A stretch of 64,000 nt of DNA from Myxococcales bacterium. Its GTDB lineage: Bacteria > Myxococcota_A > Polyangia > Polyangiales > Polyangiaceae. Both the position numbers and the translations under genes were made by a program. The stretch covers positions 1,364,001-1,428,000 of the forward strand of contig JADJCA010000001.1 of assembly GCA_016703425.1 (NCBI GenBank). The letters are read 5' to 3'. Under the pieces are notes generated by a model. The model was given only the letters and a program-made list of their open reading frames with translations, was not told the origin of the DNA and searched no databases. Below, one piece after another: positions 57,166-64,000 of the stretch; the stretch's first letter is position 1; each line of letters starts with the position of its first letter.

Positions 57166-57623
57166 GAAGGCGGCGGCAGACGAGAAGCCAGAGCGGCCTC
57201 CAGGACCGAGCCCTCCGGGTACGTGGGTCGTCTCCACAACCGTCCCCTCGCTGTCGACCAGCAGCCTTCGAGGCGAGTCGAGATCGGTCACGACTCGACG
57301 AAGCGAACGAAACGGGGCCCATCCGACGGTTCATACTACGCGCGCGTATGGAGTCATCCGGGACTTGGAACTCCCACCCCGGCAGTAGAAATACCGCCCC
57401 CCACACGACGCTCGGGCGCGGGTCGCGGGCGAGGTCGTGGTCGCTCCTCACAGACGAGCCCCCCATTCCTCCAGCGCGCGACCAGTCGCAACACCTCCGC
57501 CGCCAGCGGAGGACGCGTCTGCAACGGCGAGACGAGCACCTCGTGCCGACGGAATCGTCTGGAAGATGCCTGCAAGAAGAAGGATGCGCTTCGTGTCGGG
57601 GCTACCCTCAACGCGCGAGTCAT
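57166..57623. other. Gap of about 460 bp without a recognisable gene
   Basis: Six frames give only Arg/Ser/Pro-rich readings. The only structure noted is the 12-bp palindrome TACGCGCGCGTA at 57337-57348, inside a slightly AT-richer patch. No promoter can be called with confidence. Confidence 0.5.
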
Positions 57624-58623
57624 TCAGTGAGCGAGCGTCAACGCTGGCGGCGGCAAAGCCTGTCCGTACGTGTTGTCGCCCCAGCAGGCTACGGTACCGT
57701 CCGTTCGCGTGCCGCACGTGTAGCCATGAGCGGCTGCGACGTTCACGAAAGCCCCCGTCGGCGCTTGCGTCTCGCCGGACAGATCGAGCCCCCAACACGC
57801 GATCGAACCAGCGCCGCGGCGCGCACACGCGTGGGTGCCACCGTGCATCGAAACGTCACTGAAGGCCCCACCGGGCAAGTCCTTCACCCCACTGCCGGGG
57901 AGGGAGGGGTAGCTCCCCCAGCAAAAGAGCGTCTCATCCTTCTTCTTCCCGCATCCGACCCCGGAGCCCACGACGGCCGACGCGAACGTCCCAGTGGGCG
58001 GCAGGGGAACACCTGTGCTGAACTTGCTCCCGAAATGGGTAATCGCGCCGTCCACGCCCACCGCGCACGCCGCGCTGCTGCCGGCGCTAACTGAAACGTA
58101 GGGACCGCTGGACACTTCCGAAACACTGCCCCAGCAGACGACCGCTCGATCGGCGCGGAGCGCGCACGCAAAATTGTAGCCGAGGCTTTACCATCGTGTA
58201 CGTGCCGGCGGGCGCTGCGTTGATGGCCGGATCGGCCCCCCAGCATGTCAACGTCTGGTTGGTTCCGATGGCACATCCGGCATCGTGCCCAACGCTCACG
58301 CTCATGAACGTGCCCTTGGGAGGGGTCACGGCGGGTCCTTTCCCCCAGCAAACAAGCGAGCCGTCTGTGAGAACTCCGCAGGTTGTCTTGTCGAAGCCGG
58401 AAAGCGTGGGTGCGTTGGTCGTCGATGTGGCGACTATTGCGAGCTGCGCTAGGTCTGCGTCCGTCGGCACGGCGTCCGATGCCTCACCTCCGTCAGCAAC
58501 GACGGACGGACCTCCGTCACGCGGGTCGCCATTTCCAAGCCCCTGCGATGTGGCCGCACATGCCGAGAATGTCGACGAAAACAAGGCAAACGCGACGAGA
58601 GTCTTAGTTCCAACCTTGAACAC
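57624..58623 (-). CDS. RCC1-repeat lipoprotein, one-base frameshift
   Basis: Start ATG at 58623. Signal ends FSACAATS, a lipobox-like site. Repeats typical of bacterial RCC1/BNR proteins are seen: TTCGVLTDGSLVCWGKG, DAGCAIGTNQTLTCWG, then after a frame change YNFACALRADRAVVCWG, GYTCGTRTDGTVACWGDN. Each ends CWG. Removing one A at 58187-58189 joins the two frames into 332 aa. The fold is a surface beta-propeller with disulfide-like cysteines. Function unknown. Another RCC1 gene starts at the right window edge. Confidence 0.8.
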
Positions 58624-58948
58624 GGCGGCGTACTAGCTCAAATTGGTGGCAGTGCATTCTAAATGTGAACTGCGCGATCGTCCCTTGCTCCGCGGCGGCA
58701 ACAGCGAGTCCGCGAGCGTCGAGGATCGCGAGCAGATCCGCGACGCGGTGTCCGTGGTGTTTCTTGGCGAAATCGCTTTGAAACTCGCACTTGCGGATGT
58801 CCCTTCGTCGCGGGCGCCGCACCCGCCAGCTTGCTTCGTAGATGACGCAGAGGGCGGCGAGCTCGACGGCGGCGACGGCCTCGCCGCAAGCGATCGTGAA
58901 GCGCGAGCCTTGTCGGCGCGGCTCACGCGCCCGGCGCCTTCCGCGCAA
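58604..58948 (-). pseudogene. Remnant of Rpn-like family, copy 3
   Basis: The segment CEFQSDFAKKHHGHRVADLLAILDARGLAVAAAEQGTIAQF matches the family core seen at 53962 and 59976. The charged EGR repeat and the final helix are missing, and upstream sequence (VAAVELAALCVIYEASW) is out of step. No valid start. Decayed. Confidence 0.6.
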
Positions 58949-59049
58949 TTGAGCGCGGCGCTCTTCGCGGCGCGCGTCGCTCCAGCACGGGAGCTGGTCG
59001 GGACGTCGTCACGTGGCCGCGGCGGTCGATGCGGCTCGTGGCGGCCGCG

Positions 59050-59264
59050 TCCACGGTTGACGCGAGCGCTCCCTGCCGCAGCCTCAGCGGCGAGGTTGAG
59101 CCCGCGGTCTCGTTCGTCGTCGAAGGGCGCGAGTGGACGCCCAAGATTCGTTTGCTGGCACGGCGCTCTTCGACGTCGACATCGATACGCCGCGCCTCCG
59201 GGTGCGCGCGTCTCGGTACACGCAAACCGAGTGGACTCCGGTGCATGGACCCGAATGTTATTGA
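59050..59264 (+). pseudogene. C-terminal fragment of an unknown gene, frameshifted
   Basis: Plus-strand readings SGEVEPAVSFVVEGREWTPK and, in a second frame, GTALFDVDIDTPRLRVRASR ending PVHGPECY and a stop at 59264 look like one protein split by a one-base change near 59155. No start is seen and no family recognised. A degraded piece of the dispersed repeat (GGGAGAAGTTGCGT) begins about 6 bp after the stop. Confidence 0.4.
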
Positions 59265-59376
59265 GCGTCGCGGGAGAAGTTGCGTCGCGCAGTGACGAAG
59301 TAGACGGCGAGAAGAGGCTGAGTCTGCGCAGACGATCTCGCGAGGCCCCCATTGGGGAGAGAGCCTTAGACGACGT

Positions 59377-59715
59377 TCAGATCTCTCCCCAGCTCTTGGC
59401 CCACCGCACGTACCGAGCGACGTAGGGCGAGTCGCCGTTGAGCCGCTTCAACATCCGGATCTCGTCCTCGGCGCGAGGGTCGGGTCGCTGACCGCGAAGA
59501 AGAGGAGAGCCCGGGATACGCGTCGAACGGCGCCGTCCGCCCGAAGTCGTTCCAACGTACGCACGCACGTCTCGAACAGCTCCGCGCGGAACGCGACGAA
59601 CGCGTCCCCAAAGCGGTCGAGGTCCAGGCCGCCCCCCGCGAGCTCGAGGAGTCCGACGCTGCCGCCGCAAACCTCTTCGAGGACGTGCGTGCGCACGGCC
59701 TCGCGTCGCGAGCAT
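59377..59715 (-). pseudogene. Frameshifted fragment of an unknown gene
   Basis: One frame gives VRTHVLEEVCGGSVGLLELAGG and FVAFRAELFETCVRTLERL and ALLFFAVSD. Another continues DPRAEDEIRMLKRLNGDSP, VRWAKSWGEI and a stop at 59377. A single-base change near 59478 would join them. The fragment weakly resembles DUF4303-type proteins. Its 5' end is lost. Confidence 0.4.
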
Positions 59716-59975
59716 GGGCAGCCGTGCTTGTTTCGCGATCCGTCAGCGCCGGTTGACGCGCTCGGCGAGATCTCCGATCGACACTCACGGCGTCGGCCGG
59801 CGACAGGACGGGACGCGGTCGTTTCCCGCCGTGAATCGCGGTTCCGATCCCGCCGTGAACGCCGAGGATCGGGGCACGCGCGGCTGCACCGCCTGAGCGC
59901 GGGCACGACGCAGTTGCGCGCTTGCGCGACGACGGAGGAACGGCCAACCGGAGGCTAAGCCTGGGGCAGGAGCCG

Positions 59976-60503
59976 TCACCCTTCTGCGAAAACCTCTGCG
60001 ACGGTCGCCACCGTTGCCGCCTTGCGAATCCAGCGCGTGAGCGTCGCGTCGTCAGTGCACGCGGCGATGGTCTCTTGCTCTGCGCCCGAAACGGAGAGAC
60101 CGCGGGCGTCGAGGATCGCGAGCAGCGCATGGCGCGTCCCCTCCGCCCGGTGCCTCTTGGCGAACTTGGCAAACTCGCTTTTGAACTCGTAGTTCCGGAT
60201 GTCCATCAGCTTCTCCAAGGCAGCCTTCGCGGCGGGGCTCAGCGCTTCTTGAATTACTTCGGAATATAGCAGCGCGAAGTCGCTCGCCAACGTGGCCACA
60301 GCCTTGAGTGCGGGCGCCGCGATGGGCTCGGCGTCGGCCTCGTGGGCGTGCGCCAAGACCGAGAGCACCGCAAGCTCGGGCGCGCGCTGCGCCTCCGCCG
60401 CGTCGGTGACATACGGAATCGCGCTGGGGCGCGAAGAAGAAGATGGAAAGGCCGAGAGGAGGCTGGGCCTGAGCGAGAAGGCTGAGGCCGGAGCCAGACG
60501 CAA
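59976..60503 (-). pseudogene. Rpn-like family, copy 4, N-terminally truncated
   Basis: Family sequence begins near 60413 with PYVTDAAEAQRAPELAVLSVL and continues to YEFKSEFAKFAKRHRAEGTRHA, LLAILDARGLSVSGAEQETIAACTD and RWIRKAATVATVAEVF. The nuclease-like front half is gone. Upstream the frame reads into repeat-type DNA (CCTGAGCGAGAAGGCTGAGG), the same tail motif as dispersed repeats A and B. Most complete of the four copies here, but likely non-functional. Confidence 0.65.
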
Positions 60504-60587
60504 GAAGGGCGAACCTGCTGCGCGCCCCTGTTCGTGCCGTGCACCATCCGCGTCCGCGCCTTTCCCTTCTGGCTTCCTGCCTCCTGC

Positions 60588-60625
60588 TCAGACTCAGACT
60601 CAGACTCAGACTCAGACTTTGACTC
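60588..60625. repeat. Hexanucleotide repeat (CAGACT)n
   Basis: Five to six units of CAGACT lie in tandem about 100 bp upstream of the FHA-sigma54 gene. In frame they would code for Ser-Asp repeats, but the gene start is downstream of them. Confidence 0.85.
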
Positions 60626-60725
60626 CCTGTCCCTCCCCCTTCCCCTCCCCCGCGACGCTCGCCTACCCTCGTTCGGCGAGGGCTCTTCCAGCACCCGCCT
60701 CATCCCCGCCTCATCCCCGCGCGTC

Positions 60726-62211
60726 ATGATCGCCGCCGACGACAACGAGACCGCTGACGATCCGCCGCCGATCTTCGGAGCGGCGCGGCGCGTGGCGGGC
60801 CTTGTGCTCCTCTTCGGCGACGGGCGTCCGCATTGCCGCGTCGTCGCGCGCGAGAGCTCGAGCGGCGCCCACGACGGCCACCCGGCCTCCAGCGGCGACG
60901 CCGACGACGCGCTCGGCGTCCTCGGCCCGCACCGTCGTCCGCTCCGCGTCGGCTCCGGAAAGCCCATCGAACTCGGCCGCGATCCGCGCTGCACCCTCGC
61001 CGTTCCCTTCGACAACGCCGTGTCGCGGCGGCACGCGCAGCTCACGTTCGACTTCGCCGCCAAGACCGTGAACGTGCGCGACGTCGGCAGCAACAACGGC
61101 ACCTTCATCAACGAGCAGCGCATCGACTCCGCCACGATCTCGTTCGCGCCCGGCGGCGCGCCCGCCAGCGCATCAGGCAGTGCATCAGGCAGCGGCCCCA
61201 CCGTGCTGCGCGTCGGCGGCACCGTCTTTGTCTTCGAGCCCGATGTCGGGCGCCTCGATGGCTACACCGATCTCGTCGATCCCGCCTCGCAGGCGATCCT
61301 CGGCCCCGCCATGGCGCGCGTGTGGGCCGCCGCCGCCTCCGCCGCCTACGACGGACGCTCGCTCTTCGTGCACGGCGAGACGGGCACCGGCAAGGAGCTC
61401 GTGGCGGACATCTTCCACAAGCGCGGGCCGCGCGCGAACGGCCCCTGGTTGCCCATCAACTGCGCGCGCCTCGAGCGCGAGCGCGCCGAGGTGGAGCTCT
61501 TTGGCGCCGTCCGCGGCGCGTACACCGGCGCGGAGCGCGATCGGGTCGGCGCCTTCGAGCAAGCGAACGGCGGCACACTCTTCCTCGATGAGATCGCCGA
61601 GCTGTCGCTCGACGTGCAATCGAAGCTCCTGCGCGTCCTCGAAGAGCGCCGCGTCACGCCCGTGGGCTCCCACAAGGCGCGCGACGTCGACGTCGCCCTC
61701 GTGTGCGCGACGCACGCGGATCTCGACGCGCTCGTCCGCGAAGGGAAGTTCCGACGTGACCTCCTCATGCGCCTCGTGCAACGGCAAGTGCGCCTGCCCC
61801 CGCTCCGTGAGCGACTCGAGGAGATTCCGTTCTTCGTCGACCGCTTCGTGAAGCAGCACGGCGCGCACGGCCAAACGCCCTCAGGGCGCCTCGTCGCCGC
61901 GTGCCTGCTCCGCGGTTGGCCGGGCAACATCCGCGAGCTCGGCATCGCCATCGACCAAGCTGCCCTCGCGTCGCGCGATCAGCACGGCGGGCTCGTCGAG
62001 GCCCAATGGGAAGAGCCGTCGGCAGCTCGCGCCCGCGCAGCCCGCGCCGAGCGCCGTCCCGCCGCCCATGAGCGCGCTCGATGCGCGCGACGACAAGGTC
62101 GCGGCCGCGCTCGTCGAGACGGGCGGGAACGTGCCCGAGGCCGCGCGTCTCCTGGGGCTCTCGGTGTCCGCGGTGTACGCCGCGCTCGCGCGGCGGCGAA
62201 GCCGGAGCTGA
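60726..62211 (+). CDS. FHA domain-containing sigma54-dependent transcriptional activator, frameshifted before its DNA-binding domain
   Basis: Starts at the ATG at 60726. FHA domain (IELGRDPRCT, VSRRHAQL, GSNNGTFIN), then AAA+ domain with Walker A GETGTGKE, the sigma54-contact loop as GAYTGA, Walker B GGTLFLDEIAE and GWPGNIREL. The in-frame end is Arg-rich nonsense. Removing one base near 62021 gives a Fis-type helix-turn-helix (VAAALVETGGNVPEAARLLGLS and SAVYAAL) and a stop at 62211, 494 aa. Such activators respond to Ser/Thr phosphorylation in myxobacteria. Targets unknown. Confidence 0.87.
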
Positions 62212-62272
62212 AGGCGCGCGTCGCCGTCCTTGAGCTTGGTCACGAGCACCCGGTTGTGCCCCAGGGCAGTGC

Positions 62273-62289
62273 TCCAACAGGCTGTTGGA
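62273..62289. terminator. Near-perfect palindrome between convergent genes
   Basis: TCCAACAG-G-CTGTTGGA forms an 8-bp stem between the sigma54 activator stop and the convergent antitoxin stop. Possible bidirectional terminator without a T tract. The same CAACAG..CTGTTG style occurs at some insertion-sequence ends, but no IS is seen. Confidence 0.4.
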
Positions 62290-62297
62290 CGGGTGGC

Positions 62298-62792
62298 CTA
62301 TGCCGCGGCGATCTGAGCCTGCCAGCCGCCGTCCGTCTTGGCGATGACGCGCTTTCTTGAGCGGGGCACGTCTTCAGCGATCCGCTCGAAGAGCTCTGTG
62401 GAGTAGTCGAGCACCGGGCTCTCGGTCACGACCATCAACCGCAAGAGCCGCTCCGCCATGTGGCTCATCGTCTCGTGCCCACGTTCCCACCGCGACACTT
62501 GCGACGCCGTCACGTCGATGCGCCGAGCGAAGTCCGCCCCCGACAAGCCCATGGTCTTTCGGAGGAAGCGGATCTCCTCTGCCGCGAGTCGCGACGTCTG
62601 CTTCACGATGATCGTCGCGAGTGCCTTGTGCAGCTGCTCGATGCGAGGAATCGCAACCTCCTCTTCGTGGCACTTTCGGCAGCGCGAAAGCTTCACGTTG
62701 GCGAGGTACACGTTCGAGAGACCGCTCACCGTGTAGTGGAAGAGCGGCGCTGTCGTCGTCACCATCTTCGCTCCGCAACTGAGGCACTTCAT
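62298..62792 (-). CDS. MqsA-like antitoxin (zinc ribbon plus XRE)
   Basis: 164 aa from the ATG at 62792, overlapping the toxin stop (ATGA). N-terminal CLSCGAKM and CRKCHEEE form a zinc ribbon. The XRE domain is LSGADFARRIDVTASQVSRWERG. Partner of the DUF4258 protein encoded immediately upstream, so a toxin-antitoxin pair of MqsA-like design with a different toxin fold. Confidence 0.88.
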   Translation of the reverse strand: MKCLSCGAKMVTTTAPLFHYTVSGLSNVYLANVKLSRCRKCHEEEVAIPRIEQLHKALATIIVKQTSRLAAEEIRFLRKTMGLSGADFARRIDVTASQVSRWERGHETMSHMAERLLRLMVVTESPVLDYSTELFERIAEDVPRSRKRVIAKTDGGWQAQIAAA

Positions 62793-63079
62793 GACGTCAC
62801 CTTCCATGCCGTGACGACGACGATCGAGGACTCACTCCGTACGGCGATGACAACCACCATTCGCGCGGTCTCGACGCGATAGCGCCAGGAGCCGTTCTCG
62901 CGCTCGCCGGCGCGGACAACACCGCCGCGGAGGACGTTGATGGCGTCGCCCGTCGTCTTCCGGTCTTTCTCCAGTTCACCGCAAGCATGCCTTGAGAAGG
63001 ACACCGTCCCAGTGGCGAGGGCCTCCCGGATGATGGGCCGGACCGCATCCGGCGCGACCGGCTCAGCCAGCACAAGCAC
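62789..63079 (-). CDS. DUF4258 putative toxin
   Basis: About 96 aa from a GTG at 63079; a GTG at 63073 is also possible. Family features: VSFSRHACGELEKDRKTTGDAINVLRGG and WRYRVETARMVVVIAV, matching DUF4258, a RelE/BrnT-like fold found beside XRE or MqsA antitoxins. Likely RNase toxin by association. Confidence 0.82.
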   Translation of the reverse strand: MLVLAEPVAPDAVRPIIREALATGTVSFSRHACGELEKDRKTTGDAINVLRGGVVRAGERENGSWRYRVETARMVVVIAVRSESSIVVVTAWKVTS

Positions 63080-63266
63080 CGTACCACGAGTTGCGGTTAC
63101 CGCAAGTCCAGGTCCAGCGGTGCGCTGGTTTTTGGCGAAGAGTCAGGCACCGCGGTTCTGCCGTAGGCGCGCGCAAAGCAGCGCCACGTCGGCGGTGCGT
63201 GGCCTCCGACCGCCCGCGGAGTACGGAATCGCGCCCGGGCGCATCCGAGCGACGCGAGCAACCTAG

Positions 63267-63355
63267 CGAGAGCAGCACCACGTGCTCGCGGGAGACCATG
63301 CAGGACTCTTCGGCGGGGCCGCCGAACAAGTTGCGTGGCCGGGCGAAGAAGCAGG
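63267..63355. repeat. Dispersed repeat, copy C
   Basis: GAGAGCAGCACCACGTGCTCG, GGGAGACCATGCAGGACTC and AAGTTGCGTGGCCGGGCG match copy A closely over about 85 bp. It lies between the DUF4258 toxin and the lone XRE antitoxin. Confidence 0.75.
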
Positions 63356-63414
63356 AGTCGCGGTCGTGCTTGTGCTCGCGGTTGCCTCCTTTGCCGCGGC
63401 CCGCCTTGACCGAC

Positions 63415-63430
63415 GTAACTTATAAGTTAC
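63415..63430. promoter_or_regulatory. Perfect palindromic operator upstream of the XRE gene
   Basis: GTAACTTATAAGTTAC is a perfect 16-bp palindrome, strongly AT-rich in this region, ending 13 bp before the XRE start. It contains a -10-like TATAAG. Autoregulation by the XRE antitoxin binding here is likely, as in HigA-type systems. Confidence 0.7.
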
Positions 63431-63443
63431 TCTCTCCAAGCTC

Positions 63444-63794
63444 ATGCCGCGCCTCATCAAGACCAAGACTGGGTTCGACAAGTTCATCGACCGGCAGATG
63501 ACGTCGGCGTCGTTCGCGAAGAGCTACGCCGCGGCGCGGGCGGAGATCGATGCCATCGACGAGATGGTTCGCGCGCTCGATGCTGCGCGGGAGAAGGCAG
63601 GCCTCACCAAAGCCCAGCTCGCCGCGGCCATCGACACTCGGCCGGAAGTGATCCGCCGCCTCTTCACGACGAAGAGCCCCAACCCGACCCTTTCGACAAT
63701 CCTTCGTGTCGCAGCGGCGGTGGGCTGCCGCATCGAGCTCGCACACGACACGAGGGTCAGGAAGCCGCGTCGCCGTTCTCGCGCGGCCGCGTAA
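63444..63794 (+). CDS. XRE-family antitoxin-like protein (orphan HigA type)
   Basis: 116 aa. A helical N-terminal region (FIDRQMTSASFAKSYAAARAEID) is followed by the XRE domain AGLTKAQLAAAIDTRPEVIRRLF and NPTLSTILRVAAAVGCRIEL, ending in a basic tail. No toxin gene lies on either side, so it is an orphan antitoxin or regulator. Controlled by the palindrome just upstream. Confidence 0.82.
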   Translation: MPRLIKTKTGFDKFIDRQMTSASFAKSYAAARAEIDAIDEMVRALDAAREKAGLTKAQLAAAIDTRPEVIRRLFTTKSPNPTLSTILRVAAAVGCRIELAHDTRVRKPRRRSRAAA

Positions 63795-63830
63795 CGCTCA
63801 CGCGAGGACGCTTCGCGGGCGGCGTGAGCG
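63795..63830 (+). terminator. Hairpin after the XRE gene
   Basis: CGCTCACGC and GCGTGAGCG form a 9-bp stem with an 18-base loop, one base after the stop codon. A short GAAA follows rather than a T run, so it is at best a weak intrinsic terminator. Confidence 0.45.
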
Positions 63831-63934
63831 AAACTCGCTGGTGAGTCGACGAACTTCCGCGTAGTCCCGCTTCGAGAGCATGGAGCGAAACGGCTTCGCC
63901 TTGGCTGCGGCGGCCGGCCCGTGCTCGCGGCTTC

Positions 63935-64000
63935 TCACGGGGCCGGCGCTTGTCCGTATTTGTTATTGCCCCAGCACACGAGCTTGTCGTCGCTGCGCAC
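63935..64000 (-). CDS. C-terminal end of a second RCC1-repeat protein (continues beyond window)
   Basis: The minus strand reads VRSDDKLVCWGNNKYGQAPAP and a stop at 63935, the same ending as the RCC1 lipoprotein at 57624-58623 (DGTVACWGDNTYGQA). The rest of the gene lies outside the window. Confidence 0.7.
   Translation of the reverse strand: MRSDDKLVCWGNNKYGQAPAP

Noticed and set aside
62273..62289. Insertion-sequence terminal repeat
   Set aside because: A single palindrome with no transposase or matching partner end in the window.

Overview
The window is about 64 kb of high-GC DNA with dense genes, long antisense open frames, many lipoproteins, FHA/PP2C/Ser-Thr kinase signalling genes, TPR and RCC1-repeat proteins and a chemosensory operon. 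This repertoire points to a myxobacterium, most likely a Polyangiales (Sorangium/Labilithrix-like) member of the Myxococcota. That placement is inferred from gene content, since no rRNA is present.

Layout. 1-11.9 kb holds metabolic genes: a DEAD-box RNA helicase with a DbpA-type RNA-binding domain, a family 2 glycoside hydrolase lipoprotein, a ChrA chromate transporter, and the glyoxylate shunt (aceB-aceA). Divergent from the shunt is a RamB/ScfR-type regulator, followed by a HAD hydrolase. 11.9-20.1 kb is one minus-strand chemosensory operon: cheY, REC-CheW fusion, cheR-TPR, cheW, cheA-REC, cheB, MCP, cheY. A tRNA-Thr(CGT) with a good promoter follows. 20.4-25.9 kb holds a DUF3025 gene, a GMC oxidoreductase with a small membrane partner, threonine aldolase and a TPR lipoprotein. 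26-33 kb is a signalling block (zinc-ribbon/FHA protein, PP2C phosphatase, TPR lipoprotein, Ser/Thr kinase), then clpS-clpA and two universal stress proteins.

37.1-43.3 kb is the most interesting intact locus: a five-gene minus-strand operon. It joins a vWA protein, a divergent kinase with a zinc ribbon and a PP2C-like phosphatase (the TerY-P or yegL/yegI/yegK triad) to a nicotinamidase and a nicotinate phosphoribosyltransferase, the two salvage enzymes that take nicotinamide to NaMN. A clear promoter with a 13-bp palindrome between -35 and -10 precedes it. 43.4-50 kb holds a radical SAM protein, an M1 peptidase lipoprotein, a membrane protein, glycogen synthase and an RluA-type pseudouridine synthase.

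50-64 kb is an accessory, decaying region. It has a four-helix-bundle (23S intervening-sequence type) gene whose ribosome binding site and start codon lie inside a 22-bp perfect hairpin, itself bracketed by inverted simple repeats. It also has several toxin-antitoxin modules (MqsR/MqsA, DUF433/truncated DUF5615, DUF4258/MqsA-like, a lone XRE antitoxin), four truncated members of one expanded Rpn-like family, RCC1-repeat genes, an FHA-sigma54 activator and a dispersed repeat of about 90 bp that sits at gene breakpoints.

At least nine genes need exactly one inserted or removed base to give a full family-like protein whose end is coupled to its neighbour. The ones inside intact operons (cheR, cheY, pncB, GMC oxidoreductase) suggest consensus errors in the sequence, while those in the right-hand 14 kb may be real decay.
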